Made by a program: the position numbers and the translations under genes. From Vanilla planifolia (Eukaryota; Streptophyta; Magnoliopsida; Asparagales; Orchidaceae), in NCBI GenBank assembly GCA_023846275.1, contig JAIUJO010000291.1:531001-595000 (forward strand): 64,000 nucleotides of DNA, in the 5' to 3' direction. The notes under the pieces were generated by a model that searched no databases, was not told where the DNA came from, and saw only the letters and a program-made list of their open reading frames with translations. Shown one piece after another: positions 46,119 to 59,834 of the stretch. Each line of letters starts with the position of its first letter. Position 1 is the first letter of the stretch.

Positions 46119-48004
46119 ATGCATGCACATACACACACGCACATGCACATAGACATATTTTGAAACATGTTTACATGCACATGCTCACACACACATGGAT
46201 AGGCACACAGACGCATGCTCGAGCACACACACACATATAGACATGCGACTACAAATACAGTTACAACAGGACACATGCATATGTGTGATAATATCTATGC
46301 TCACACAACTGCAAACACATGAATAAGCACACACACACTCACACACATACACATGCACCAAACATAAACATGCACACACATAGGAACTCAAAAACACACA
46401 CACATGAACACACACAAGCATGTATAAGGACATGTACAAATACTCAAGCATAGACACACACACATACACACATATGCACACACATGCAAAAACACACCAA
46501 TACACAAATGCACAAAAAAAAACAAGTGAATGTCCAAAAGCACACACACTCAAAGGCACACATATGGTGGACACCTATAAACAAACACATATATGCGTGC
46601 ATGCATGCACATACATTTACACACACACACACATGTGCATATGCATTTACACAATGTCCGATACACACATATGCACACAAACACATATGCAAAGGTATAC
46701 ACACACAAAGCTACACACATGCACACCTATGCACATGCTCATACACATGCAAAGAAAATAAACACACAAACGTTCAAGTGCATAGCCAAAAACATATAGC
46801 CACACATACATACATATGTAACGACACACATGCACATACATGCACCCATAAGATAACACACACATAAACACGTACAATCACACACAAGTAAACATGTACA
46901 CACCCTCACAACATACATGCACACAAATATGTGCTTGCACATAGGCACAAGCACACTTATGCACAAGTATAAACATTCACACATGTACACAAATGCATGC
47001 AAAACATGCACACACATGCACTTACAAGTATGGGCATGCATGTGCACACACACATGCCCACAAGTATATAGAATGACATAGACACACATACTCACACACA
47101 AATGCACATACATATATGTAGGAATGCACATACACCCATATACACACACAAACAACATACGTGTAAACATGCACACACACAAACACACTCATGCTCACAT
47201 GCACACACATGTGCATACACATGCTCACATGCAGTCACACATGCACATACATGAACACACACATGCAAATGCATATGTAGGCACAAACTTGTACACACAC
47301 CCACACACACTAGCATTGATGTACACACAAACACATAAATGCCTGCATTGAAACAAACAAACATAATGATAAATGCACATACACACATAAGCATGAACAC
47401 ATACACAGACATGAATAGGCACATGCACACACACATTATCATACACAAACATGCACAAGAGCACACCCACATGCACATATATGCAGACATCAATGCACAT
47501 ACACACATTATTGAATGCACTTGCACACACACACACACAAATGCATGCACATATGCCCACATGCACCCACACACAAAACAAACATGCTTGCAAACATATA
47601 TGTATGCATACACATATGCACCCATGCACACTTGCACACACACATGACCATGCAAATATCCATGCACACACACATGCTTGCATATGCACTTGTACTCTCA
47701 CACATGCATACTCGCTCACTTGCACATGCACATGCACACTGACATGGACACACAAGTATAGACACATAGATGCACACACACTTGCATACACATGCATGCA
47801 CATACACACAATTTTAGATCTACATGACCCACTCATGTGCACACAGACATGCACATGCACACACAAATACACATGCACTAGTATCCACAAAACACACACA
47901 CATATAAAAGCCCACACACATACCAACACTCATATGCACACAAACACACTCACATATGTGCATGAACATAGAAACACATGCTCTCTTGCACACACAAATG
48001 TATA

Positions 48005-48022
48005 AACACACACACACACACG

Positions 48023-48068
<46 letters not shown>

Positions 48069-48089
48069 TATATATATATATATATATAT
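48005..48089 (+). repeat. Composite (AC)n-(AT)n microsatellite
   Basis: (AC)8, then CGCACGC, then about 39 bp of uninterrupted AC (48028-48066), one G, then (AT)11 at 48068-48089. It holds the longest perfect AC run I found in the window. It is a young slippage site and a strong Z-DNA-prone tract. Confidence 0.93.
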
Positions 48090-49579
48090 GCACATGCACC
48101 CACATACATGCACACGCATGCACAACCCCATAGGCATGTGCATGCTCATATATAAGCATAAATACAAAAATACATATACACATACACACAATTGCACACA
48201 AAAACACAGTCACACACACATTAACAAGCACAAAGTTGCACACACACATATACACATGCACATGCATATGCAAATGCACACATGCACATTCATACATATA
48301 AGTGTACATAGATTCACACACACACACTTGCACAAACAAAAGTTTGTACACATGCATGAAAATTCACATGCACGCACACATAAGAACACAAATGCACAAA
48401 CATTTGCACACTAACATGTGCACTTTCCTACACATACAAGCATGCCTACTTAAACACTTGCACGCACACATACATGCACATCCGTGCACACACACATGTA
48501 GGACATGTGCACACACATACATGCACACACAAAAGTAGACATACATAAGCACACAAGAATGCATGCATACACATATGTGCCCCTTTACCCACCCCTATAC
48601 ACATATATACCAAGACACACCTGCATATATCCATGCACACACACATACATACATACATAGACACACCTCAATACCTCCAATAAATTCATGCACATATAGA
48701 TGGATGCACATGCTCACACCCAAAAAACCTACACACATGCTCATACACACACAAATAAACACATGGACATGCACGTACATGAATGTATGTGAACAACCCT
48801 ACATACACATGCACACACATGCACCCACACATATACGCACATGCACACATGTGCATTTATACACTCAGAAACACATATGCATACACACACATACACATAC
48901 ACATATACATACACCAACACACGTACACATGCATGCAAACATAAGCATACACATAGGTGCATGTACACAAACATGTCCACATATCCACATACACACCCAT
49001 GCTCATGCACAAATGCATGCATGCACATGAATAGCACACACACACATGGACCTGTGTGAGCACACAAATGCATACTTACACATACTAACAGACACACACA
49101 TGCACACAGCTACAAATGCACATAAGAATGCATGCACTCACACACACTGAATGCATAGACATATACAAGCAAGTATGTATCTAGACACATAATAGTGTTC
49201 ACACACACAAGTGCACACACACATGCACACACTAACACACACCCACTCCAACACACATATCCTCACCCACACACACATATGCTTAGGAAAACACACACAC
49301 CAATTTGCATATGACACACACATACACATAAACAAATATAAGCATCATAGACACACAATAGGCACACATATGCATATATGCACATATACACACAAACATG
49401 CAAGCGCACACACGCACATAAGTGTATGAACATGCTCACAAAGATGCCCACTCCCACATACGTGCACATAATCCAACACATACATGCTAACTTAGTGCAT
49501 ATGCGTTACCAATGAATGCACATATACACACATAGATGCATATATGCACACAAAAATACACAAATACCTACCCACACAC

Positions 49580-49850
49580 ACATATGCATGCATGCAAGTG
49601 TCCATGCATGAATGTTTGTACACATGCTTGAAAGTACATACACACACCCACACACATACACATATACACACCATTGCACACATATACAAAAACATAGGCA
49701 AATGCATACACACAGACATACATATAAATACATAAACACATGCATAGACACATGTATATGCTCATACAGATACACAAACACACATGCACATGCACACACA
49801 AATGCAGATGCATAATAAAACAAAAGTAAAAATACATACATGCACAAACA
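49580..49850 (+). repeat. Three-copy satellite module, copy 2
   Basis: It carries TACACATGCTTGAAAGTACA followed by CACACACCCACACACATACA, matching 44220-44270. It then has AAAACAAAAGTAAAAATACA at about 49817, matching 44408. The offset from copy 1 is about 5.4 kb. Confidence 0.65.
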
Positions 49851-52800
49851 AACATACACACAAACACATGTACACACATGCACAGTCACACAAATATGCT
49901 TACGCATACACATTTGCACTTATGCATGCATACACATACATGCATGCATGCAAGTACACACTAACATATACACACACACACATTCTTGTGCACATGCACA
50001 TAGGCACACTTTAACAAATACTCACACACACATGCACAAACACACTCACACACTTATATATATACTTGCATATGTGTAGCCATGTAGACACATTCACATG
50101 CATGCACATACACAACACACACACACAAGCGCACACATGTATAAACATAGGAACACACACATGAAAAACACATGCATGCACATGAGCACACATACATATG
50201 CATACATACTAAACACACGCACACACTCAGGAACTCACACATGCATAGTAGTATGCATACACACACACACACTCATCCACAAACATATATGCCCATAAGC
50301 ACACACACACAAATACCCATGTATAAGAATATGGATATATCACACATGCAAAAGTACAAATACACACATGGACACACAAAAAACCATGCACATATAAATG
50401 CACCCACCCACATGCATAGACATACACATGTAAGAACACAAACATAAACACCCATATACACACATGTATAGCACACAAAATGGCATGCATGTACTCACAC
50501 ACTACACACATGCATGCACACATAAATGCACACATGCTCACACACACGTGTGTGCATACACAGATGAAAACACTTGCACACATACACAGATATAATTTAA
50601 AATGCATCTACACACACATGCACAAACATACTAACAAACGCATGTACCTAAATGAACACACACACATGCATACACACATATGAACAAACACAAGAATCAA
50701 TATAATTACACACACACAAACATGTATGCACACACACATATATATACACATGCTCATTGATGCACACAAATGCACATGCACACACATGCAAATGCACACA
50801 CATGCACACATGCACCCATGCATATATGCCTACACACATACGCACAAACATAATCACATATGTACACAAAAGCATGCATATACACACATACTGATGCACA
50901 CATGCATATGCTGACATGCACTCACACACAGAAAAACACACACATGGAGATGCACATACACAAGAAAATATATGTATACACACACACACACACTAAAATG
51001 GACACACATGCAAGCTTCCAGACATGCATATGCACACGTGCAAGCTCATGCATACATGTATGAGCACATAAACACACACATACAAACACACATACACACT
51101 AGAGCATGTACTCACACATGCACAAATATATGCACACATGAACAAATTCACCCATACAATAAGTGCACACACACATACATGCATACTTATATGCACACAC
51201 ATGTGCACATAAGAACACATATGCACACAAACACAATCCACATGCATGCACACACAGTCACACTTACACACATGCATGCACATGCATATGCACACATGTC
51301 CACACATGAACAAATACTTGCACACATGCACAAAGGCACACATAGACAAGGTGCATAAACATGCCCACACAAACACATACACACACATGCATGCACATGC
51401 ACACACACATGCATGCACATGCACACACCTATACACACACATGAACACACACACACACACACACACCAATGTGTAAACACATACAAACAAGCACACACAT
51501 AGAAATGCACACATACATGCATGCACACATAAAAATACCAACACACACACAAACCTTTGTACACACAAGCACACCCACAAATGCACAAACACATGGACAT
51601 GAACACCAAAAGGCTCCTACACACACATTCACATACACATGCATGTGCACACACATACACACACTAATGATAAGCACACACACTTACTCAACTACACAAG
51701 CATACACACACATGCACACACACATATACACACATGGAGGCACATATACATACATAAACATGCATTCATACATATATTTACACATGCACACAAATAGAGG
51801 CATATGCATAGAAATACTTACACAAATGCAACATGTACACACTAATGCACATACACACAGACACTTACATACATACTTACCCATATAGGCACACACACAC
51901 ATACACAAGAGTGCCTACATGCTCACACAAGTGCAAATATACAAAAAGACACGCACACATATACACATGCACACACATTGGCACTCAAAAACACACACTA
52001 GATATGCACACACTTGCCCTAAAAGTATGTGAAAACACATAAGTGCACATAGAGGCACACAAATGCACATGCACACCCATATATACACTCATATATACAA
52101 ACATACCCATTCACACATGCACAAACAAATACATGTGAGTGCTCACATGCATAGATACATAAAGTCACAATGGCACACATGTGGCATACACTTATATACA
52201 CATACATATATGGACATCTGCATGCACATACACACATGAACTCACATATGCATGCATATGCACCAACACAGACACACACACACATATGCATGCACATAAT
52301 CTCATGCACACATATAGACACATGCACACACACCTACAAAAGCACAAACGTGTACACAAGCACACAAACTCATGCACACACAATCATGTCCACACTCACA
52401 AATACTCACATGCATGTAAGCATGCACACACACCCACATGCACTCACACAAATAACATAAATGTAAACAAAAGAACACACTCATACACACACAAATTTAC
52501 ATACTATGATACACATACATAGGCATACACATGCACATGTATATATCACACAAATGTGCATAGACCCACACCCATTGATGCAAATGCACATACACAATGA
52601 AGTGCAAAAACACAAACTCAATGACTCACACAAAAACACACACTCAATTAAACATGCACACTTTTGCATGCACACACACACAAGCATGCATGTACACACG
52701 TACTCAAATGCACATGCACATGTACACACACATGCACATAAATACATGCACATGCACACAGGAACATGTTCACACACACATATGCTTGTTTGCACTCACA

Positions 52801-54394
52801 TGCACCCACATAGGTGCATACACACAACACCTACATCCAAGCATGCATACCCACATGCTTCTATACACATATGAACATGTAGGCACACACACAAGTAGAC
52901 ATGCACAAATGCACCCATGCACACACACACACATGTGCACATAATGATGCACACATATGCAAATGCTCAAACACATGCACATGCACACACATGCATATGC
53001 ACACACAAGAACAAACATACACACATTTATTTGCAAGTGCACAATCACACATGCAAACATACTTTTACATGCATGTGCACTCTCACATCAGTAGCACACA
53101 CACACATGCACATGCACACACACATACACACACACACAAACATACACGTAAACACACACACCCACCCACACACATATGCACACACACAAACACATACATG
53201 ACAAACACATACACATGCACACACACGAAAAAAACACACATGTGAACGCTTGTACACATGTGCAAATGCAAAACATACACACACACACATATATATACTT
53301 GGACCCACAAATATGCATAGATAATAAGACATGCAAACACTCACATATACACACAAATGCAAAACCACACACATACATAAAACAACATGTGTGCACACAC
53401 ACACAAGCACAAACACAAAGATGCATACAAACGTACACATAGACAAACATGAATGCGAATGCACACATGCATATGTACACATGGATATGCACACACTCAA
53501 GCACATGCACACACACAAACACATGCATATACATAAGAATACACACACACATGCACATACACATTCATACATAGCATGTGCACACATGCATATAGACATG
53601 CACACATCATTACACATGCAAGTATGAATGTCCACACACATGCACACATACATGCACACACACACACATGGATGTACATGCACACACACATGTGCTCATG
53701 CACATGCACACCCACATGCACACACTTCAATGCACGTGCAACAAATGACTCCCATAGACATGCATAGACATAAAAATGCACACATATACATGCCTACCAC
53801 AATAAACATAGATGCATAAGCTCACACTTGCATACATGCACGAATGCACACACACACACACACATGCTTGCAACACTCATGCACAAACACACATGCACAC
53901 ACAAACATGCATATACACATATATGCATGTACACATGTCAAACATAGATAGACATGCACACATGTGTGCATGGAAACACACACACAAATGCACACCAGCA
54001 CAAATGCATACATGTGCACACACACACACACACTTATAAACACACAAGCACATATCAAAACACACATACATACACATGCACAAGCTTGCATATATGCTCA
54101 ATTTAATGCACACAAACACACATGTTGACATACACACACACACACGTGCAAACATGCACATAGATGCATAGATGCACACTCACATGCACTAACACTCATA
54201 TGAGTGCACAAACAACCAAATGCATACACACACAAGTGTGGAGAACACACATGCAAGCAAACACATGTGCACACTTGAGCACATAGACACACACACATGA
54301 ACATATACACAATCAAACACATGCACACGCACACAAATGAGCAAGCTCACCCATATGCTCACACATGTGCCTATAGGCACATATGCTCATTCAC

Positions 54395-54410
54395 ATATAT
54401 ATATATATAT
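54395..54410. repeat. Short (AT)n tract
   Basis: A 16-bp uninterrupted AT run inside the CA satellite. Confidence 0.9.
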
Positions 54411-54964
54411 GCACTTATGCATGCACAAACACACACACACACTATGCATTTGCATACACACTCTCTCTCCTACATACTCACACAAACCGACACATACACA
54501 CATGCACATGTGACATAGACATACACACATACTCACATGCACATGCACCAACACACATACACACATATATACACACTTGCACATACATAGGCACAAACAC
54601 CTAAACACACACAAGCACTTTGAAAAATGCTTACACACATGTGTGAGTGCACACACACACACATGCACATAAAAACACTCACACACTCATACCCACACCT
54701 ACTCACATTCATAGATGTGCATGCAAAGGACACACAAACATGACCACATATATGCATGCACAAACACATGTGTGCATGCTAAGACACACATGTTCACAAA
54801 CATGTAAGGACACACACACCCACAATTAAACATGTAATAATCAAGATAATGTAATATAATGAACAAACCAAGTAATATCATACTCAACATTTTAGCTTAC
54901 CCTATTTGATAGCCTATACTCTCCTTAAATTGTGAGATTAAGTTTTTTCCCCTTTTAATTATCA

Positions 54965-55700
54965 TTCAAAGGGGACAATTACACCTAAGATCAATCTAAG
55001 TCTATGAAAGGCTTAAGTAGCTAATGGCTTAATAAAAATGTCAACTAATTGGATAAAATATGGAATAAATAACAATTGAATTACTTTCTCTTGCACAAAC
55101 TCTTTAACAAAGTGATGTTATAACTCTAAATGTTTTATTCTTGAGAGTTGAATAGAATCTATAGTTAAATAAATTACACTTAAATTATCATAAAAGATTA
55201 GACTTTATATAAATTCAAAGCCATAATCTAAAAGTTCCTATTTAATCCATTGAACAAGAGCAACACAACTACCTACAATCATTTACTCGACCTCTATTAT
55301 AGATAGTTTCACATAATTTTATTTCCTACTAGCCTAACAAATTTGTGAATATTCAATTAGCACATATTAGAGGTACTCTTTCTATCAATCTTACTACCAA
55401 CAAAGTTACAATATAAGTAGGATATCAAATCAAAACTAGCATTTATGGCATCCTAAGCCTAGAGCTTTAGCACTTATAAGATAATTAAAAATATGTTTGA
55501 CAATTTATAAGTGTGATTTCTTAGGACTAGCATAAAATCTCACATACAGCCTTACACTAAAATAATACTAGGCATACTTACAATAAGATAAAATAATTAT
55601 CTAATCATTCTTCTAAACTATTTTGTGTCAACAAGCTTTTGAACTTGAAGTAATAAGATTCTTCCTTTACTTCAAGTTTTCATAACCAAATTTGTTTAGA
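54965..55700 (-). pseudogene. Copia RNase H domain and pol 3' end, broken
   Basis: The minus strand keeps the RT-thumb/RNase H landmarks. SMPSIILV sits where the family has SRPDIMFSV. FDLISYLYCNFVG followed by SKIDRKSTSN (about 55361-55434) matches the family's FDLIGYSDADYAG.KVDRKSTSG, with the catalytic Asp replaced. DIFIKPLA (about 55020-55045) matches the ADIFTKPL block that closes Copia pol. Stops are frequent. The last recognisable coding words end near 54970. Confidence 0.85.
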
Positions 55701-55844
55701 AAATTCATCAAATAATTTGAGAAATAAAAATTACTTCACTTCTTTGCTTAAATTAAATTCCTAAGCAGAAGGTTAAGTCCTCTATCATACCCATTTTAAA
55801 TTTATTTTTTATTAAATTAGTAAACCTCACACACATCTCTTTAT

Positions 55845-56390
55845 TAGAAGCTCTAAAGATTATCATCCACGTAAACTTGACATATTAATTTACTTTCAAC
55901 TAAATTTTAAATAAATAAAATATTATCTTTCTTACCTTCATGAAAATAATTCGTTGTAAGCAAAATGCACAATATTTATTTCTAAGCTCTTACAGCTTGC
56001 TTCAAATCATAAAGTGCCTTATTAAGTTTGCACATATGAATTAAATTATCATGTATCATACGTCTAGGGGTTGTTCAACATACCCTTCTTCATTTATATA
56101 TTTATTTAAAAATATATTTTTAATATCTATTAGGTATAATCTAAATCTTTTGAGGTACACATAAGTATGTAAAACCTTATTTCCCTTAAGTCTAACTGTA
56201 AAAGCAAATGTATCATCGATATATGCTCTTTTAACTTGATAATGACCTTTGGTTATTAATTTAGCTTTATTTTTAATAACTTTGGCATTTCTATGTGGCT
56301 TATTATTGAACATCCATTTTGTACCAATGATTATTTTATCATTTGGCTTAGGTATAAGATCCATAAATTTATTTCTCTAAAATTACATCA
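55845..56390 (-). pseudogene. Copia reverse transcriptase, broken
   Basis: A 102-codon open stretch (56056-56364) reads through MDLIPKPNDK, IIGTKWMFNNK, KNKAKLITKG and LIDIKNIFLN to EEGYVEQP. These are the RVT_2 family blocks WxLVPKP, GTKWVFRNK, ARLVAQG, DVKSAFLNG and YVxQPPGF. The first catalytic Asp (residue 80 of the open stretch) is kept. A frameshift and stops follow, then LNKALYDLKQAVRA (family LxKALYGLKQAPRAW) and, in another frame, ICQVYVDDNL. The YVDD catalytic motif is at 55862-55873 and is intact, with a stop two codons after it. The gene is unmistakable but cannot be translated whole. Confidence 0.93.
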
Positions 56391-56899
56391 ACTCTTTATT
56401 CATTACAATGTTTTAGGTCTCAACTTCAAAAGTAGTTTCGATAAAATTTGGTTCAAATCACAATATTGATCTTTAGAATTCCTTAATTTCTTCTAAAATT
56501 GATCTCCTCTTTTTTTCATTTCATTAAGTTCAACTACATTCGCTAAATTTTCATCTTTATGAGTTAAATCTTATAATTCTTCAAGTTGATCATCTTGATG
56601 ATGATTACTGGAAGCTTTAAAAAGAGATTTATCAAATTTAACATTGATTATTTCTTCCACAACTAATATCCTCTTATTATATTTGCTAAATATTGTACAA
56701 GTGAGTATCTTAAAAGTTCTCTTAATTAAACTTAGCATTGTGCTTATCTAAATGCATTTTTTTATTATTTAAAATGACATATTTGCACCCAAACACATGA
56801 AATGGGATATATTAGGTTTCTTATTATAAAGTAATTCAAAAGAAAAAAATTTCTAACAAGTTCTACATATTATTCAATTAAAAACATAATAGATAATAT
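56391..56899 (-). pseudogene. Degenerate integrase C-terminus and linker to reverse transcriptase
   Basis: About 500 bp with stops in all minus-strand frames. A few recognisable words remain, such as LKYFIIRN-like and NLIKCDKM-like strings, but no confident domain. It lies where Copia polyproteins carry the poorly conserved integrase tail and linker. Confidence 0.5.
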
Positions 56900-57480
56900 T
56901 AACTACCTCTGCTTAAAAATACTCTAAAATGCTATACTCATTAAGCATACATCTTATCACATTTAATAAGGTTCTAAAATCTCTTAATTACACCATTTTG
57001 TTGAGGGGACATAGGTGAAGAAAATGCATGCAAATCTATTTTTTTATGAAAATCATCAAACAATTTATTCTTGAGTTCTTCATCATTATCACTTAGAGCA
57101 AAGATAACCTAAGATTATGCTCTGTTTTAGTCATAGCAATCAATCTTATAAATATTTCAAAAACTTTATTTTTATTTTTAACAAAAAGAACCCATATAAA
57201 CCTAATGAAGTCATCTACAATATAAACCCATATTTGCTTTTACCTAACCTCTCAAAATGAATATGATCAACTAGATCTAAATGAAAAAATTCTAATACTT
57301 TCTTAATAGTAAGTTTTATAGATGGTTTAAAACTCACTTTGGTTTGTTTTCCTAATTGACATAAAATATATAATTTATCACTTGACCAACTAAGGTTTTG
57401 CAAACTTCTAATTAGGTTAAACTTTAAAAGATCTTTAAAAAAAGACTTTCTTAAGTGATAAAATCTTCTATACATAAAGT
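56900..57480 (-). pseudogene. Copia integrase, broken (DDE glutamate replaced by lysine)
   Basis: An 86-codon open piece (57215-57475) holds the GAG-pre-integrase and zinc-binding start, with YRRFYHL, then LCQLGKQTKVSF, then LEFFHLDL. The first His of the HHCC motif is Tyr and the first Cys of the CC pair is Tyr, so zinc binding would be lost. The first catalytic Asp is in HLDL. After stops, the core resumes with SDNDEE (SDN at 57085-57093, second catalytic Asp retained) and SSPMSPQQNGVIKR. The third catalytic residue, Glu in the family motif NGVVER, reads Lys (codon 56983-56985). A stop follows two codons later. This is a dead integrase. In an active copy it would insert element DNA into the genome. 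Confidence 0.9.
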
Positions 57481-57589
57481 AGAATTATTATCATGTGATG
57501 TAAGATATTCTAGACTACTATCTTTAATGATGTACAAAAATAAAATGCATGTTTTATCTTTTCTATATCTAATGATAAGTGGAAGATAA

Positions 57590-57890
57590 TATTTACTAAT
57601 AATTCATTTCTTTTTATTAAATAAAATGTTAAAATTTGAATCACATAATAAACTAATATTAAGAAGATTATATATTAAATCTTGTACAAAGAGGACCTTT
57701 CTTATAGAAGTGTGTGAATTGCTTATAGCTCTAATTCTAATCACTTTCTTCTTTGAGTTGTCACCAAGAGAAAATCAAACATTAGTTTTAACTCGAAGGA
57801 ACATGGCTATAACACAAATCAAACATTTTTTTTGGGTCCCAAACCTTCTTGGATCCATATGTCTTAACTTGATCATTAATTTAATTATTA
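57590..57890 (-). pseudogene. Copia protease-region remnant
   Basis: The minus strand carries YGSKKVWDPKK (about 57822-57860), matching the family's segment just before the protease. After it come FSLGDNSKKKVIRI (near 57740-57774) and YNLLNISLLCD (ending near 57636). The latter two correspond to the conserved FGDN..KG and HNLLSISQLCD blocks downstream of the active site. The DSG catalytic triplet with its CSRHM continuation is not intact. Only a shortened DLCYSHV-like stretch lies where it should be, so the catalytic part is deleted or mutated. At least one stop separates the blocks. Confidence 0.75.
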
Positions 57891-58029
57891 TTTCAAATCC
57901 ATATAAGTCAAGAAGATTTATCATCAACTCGTTTATCTATATTTTTTATTATATAATCTAAATAAAGCTTTTCAAATCGAAGTTTCCTCACTTGGGATGG
58001 AGAAATCTAAGTTTGTAGAATAATTGACT

Positions 58030-58690
58030 ATAATGGCTATCAATGTTTTCCTTCTTTTTCCTTTCTTTTTGTACCACAAGTACTTCATCCCTTGTCTTGT
58101 ACGCTCAACTTCAATTGTTAAAAGCTCACCCAATAACTTATCTATGGTCTTAATCAAAATATTTTATGTTGTTTTCAACATCATTACTAATGGATCATGT
58201 TATTAAGGTAGAACACAAAGATCTTCCTCACTTGTTCACCAACAAAAAACTCCTTGCCAAGGTTAGACAACATATTAATAATATTTTTAAATCTTATAAA
58301 AATAGTTTTAATACTTTCATTCATATTCATCTAAAAGAATTCATTCTCTTGAACAAGCATGTTCATTTTACTCTACTTAACTTGAGAACTACCTTTATAA
58401 GCAACTTTAAGTTTAGACCAATTCTCATTTGCTACTTTCAAGTTCATGATTTGATTACATTTTGGTACTTAAATTAGAACACAATATTCATAGTCCAAGA
58501 ATTTTTTTGAGTTCAGTGTTTCTTCTTATGAGTGAGTTCTCTTAATAGTTTTCTCACTTTTCTCCACCAATAGTCTTAGTAAAAAAACTCAATTGTATAT
58601 ACAATAGTATCCCAAATATTCAAATCAATGAATTCTAAAAATAAATGCATAAGGTTTTTCTAATAAAGTTAAAACACATCTTTCAACAAA
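58030..58690 (-). pseudogene. Copia gag (UBN2-type capsid domain) fragment
   Basis: Translated on the minus strand across frame changes, this shows the plant Copia gag pattern: a WSKLKVAYKGSSQVK block (about 58377-58421), MNMLVQENEFF, then RFKNIINMLSNLGKEF and a VRKI block (about 58216-58297). The family consensus here is a W..L...Y.G...VK block followed by a RF..I...L..LG block. A further block, LLGELLTIEVER, lies in the 57972-58157 frame and corresponds to the gag C-terminal ELIGSL-type segment. Stops interrupt every frame. The N-terminus is lost where CA satellite begins near 58711. I cannot find the CCHC zinc knuckle expected downstream, so that segment appears deleted or decayed. In an active element this protein would form the virus-like particle. 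Confidence 0.85.
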
Positions 58691-59798
58691 AGTGGTCAAA
58701 GTGAAGAAGGTCATACAAGTGCACACACATACACACACACACACACACGTACACACATACAGACAAATGCACACAGACATACAAATGCAAATGCACACAT
58801 GCCAACAAACAAATGCACATAGACACACACGTGCACACACACGCACACACATACATGCAAATGCACCACATAAACACACACATACATTCACTCTCACACA
58901 CAGACATATGCACACACGCAAACACATAAATACCCACAAGCACTCACATACACATAGTCATAAAAGTACTCACACACAAACTTGTAGGCATGCAAACACA
59001 TGCACATGCACATGCTCATGCACACAAACACATTCATGCATACACACATCCATAACCAAGTATGCTTACGTACTAATGCAAACAAATATGTATAAGCACA
59101 CATATGCATGTAAAAACACAAACACATGCATAAATGCATACATGCACATATGCACAAACACACAAGCACACGTGCATAAGCACACACATACACACACACT
59201 TTCACACTAATGCATTAATACACACACACTTGCACTTGCACACATGCATAGACAAACACACACACATGGATGCACATGCACACATACTCAAACCTATTCA
59301 CATGCAGACACACACACACACATACACACACTTATGCATGCACACATGTGCAAACTCATAGACATCAACAGGCACATGCCCATGCATAAACATGTTAACA
59401 CACAAACACTTATGCATTTACAAGCACATACACATGTATACACGCAAGCACACATGCACACACACAGAGGCATAAGAAAATATAGAAACATGGATGCATG
59501 TATGCGTGAAAACATGAATGCACACATGTGTATGCACATATGTAGACATATGCATGCATGTGCACATGCACATGCACACACACTTGTGCACATGCACAAG
59601 CACATCCACCAACACACACATGAACCCACTCTTACATACACATATGTGTGTTCTTCGACACACCCACATGCGCACACACACAAGCATGTCTACATGCATG
59701 CACACATGCACATGCACACACCCACACACATAAACAAATACGTGCACTTGTGCACTCACCATTACACATATATATGAGAGAGCACACACACATACATG

Positions 59799-59834
59799 CT
59801 TGCATTAAATCACACGCTTGCATTAACTCACACG
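59799..59834 (+). repeat. 18-bp direct repeat
   Basis: CTTGCATTAAATCACACG-type units occur twice in succession and differ by one base (AAATC / AACTC). It is a local duplication in the satellite. Confidence 0.75.

Larger units (their letters stand above)
38097..54824. repeat. CA-rich degenerate megasatellite, block F
   Basis: About 16.7 kb of the same CA satellite in the same orientation, with no gene seen. Local features include iterated TAGATGCACAYGCA modules near 38.2-38.4 kb, a composite (AC)n(AT)n microsatellite at 48005-48089, an (AT)8-type tract near 54395-54410, and two members (44.2 and 49.6 kb) of a three-copy long module. A shared landmark ACTTGGACNCACAAATATGC at about 42687 and 53297 suggests a further diverged duplication. 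Open frames are His/Thr-rich or Cys/Val-rich artefacts. Confidence 0.93.
54825..58710 (-). mobile_element. Decayed Ty1/Copia (SIRE/Maximus-like) gag-pol remnant
   Basis: On the minus strand one can follow, in order from 58690 down to about 54970, a gag domain, a protease-region remnant, integrase, reverse transcriptase and RNase H. That domain order (integrase before reverse transcriptase) defines Copia. Residue choices such as CQLGKQT, PQQNGV, GTKWMF, YVDD and DRKSTS fit the SIRE/Maximus lineage. Every domain is broken by stops and frameshifts, so nothing here can be expressed as a functional polyprotein. No LTR or primer-binding site is present at either end, and CA satellite abuts both sides. 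The left end (54825-54970) is AT-rich and contains an AAAAGGGGAAAAAA purine run on the minus strand (54943-54956), possibly a relic near the 3' end. The element runs opposite to the two LTR pieces at 30.1 and 37.9 kb, so it need not be part of the same insertion. Confidence 0.92.

Noticed and set aside
54880-54956. Second polypurine tract and LTR start for the minus-strand Copia remnant
   Set aside because: A purine run (54943-54956) and a GGAGAGTATAGGC-like word on the minus strand recall the tract and LTR start at 37847-37867. The similarity is too short, and the sequence after it does not match the LTR.
57626-57961. 111-codon plus-strand frame, and the 58166-58477 plus-strand frame
   Set aside because: They are antisense to recognisable Copia protease and gag segments on the minus strand, so they are shadows of the pseudogene.
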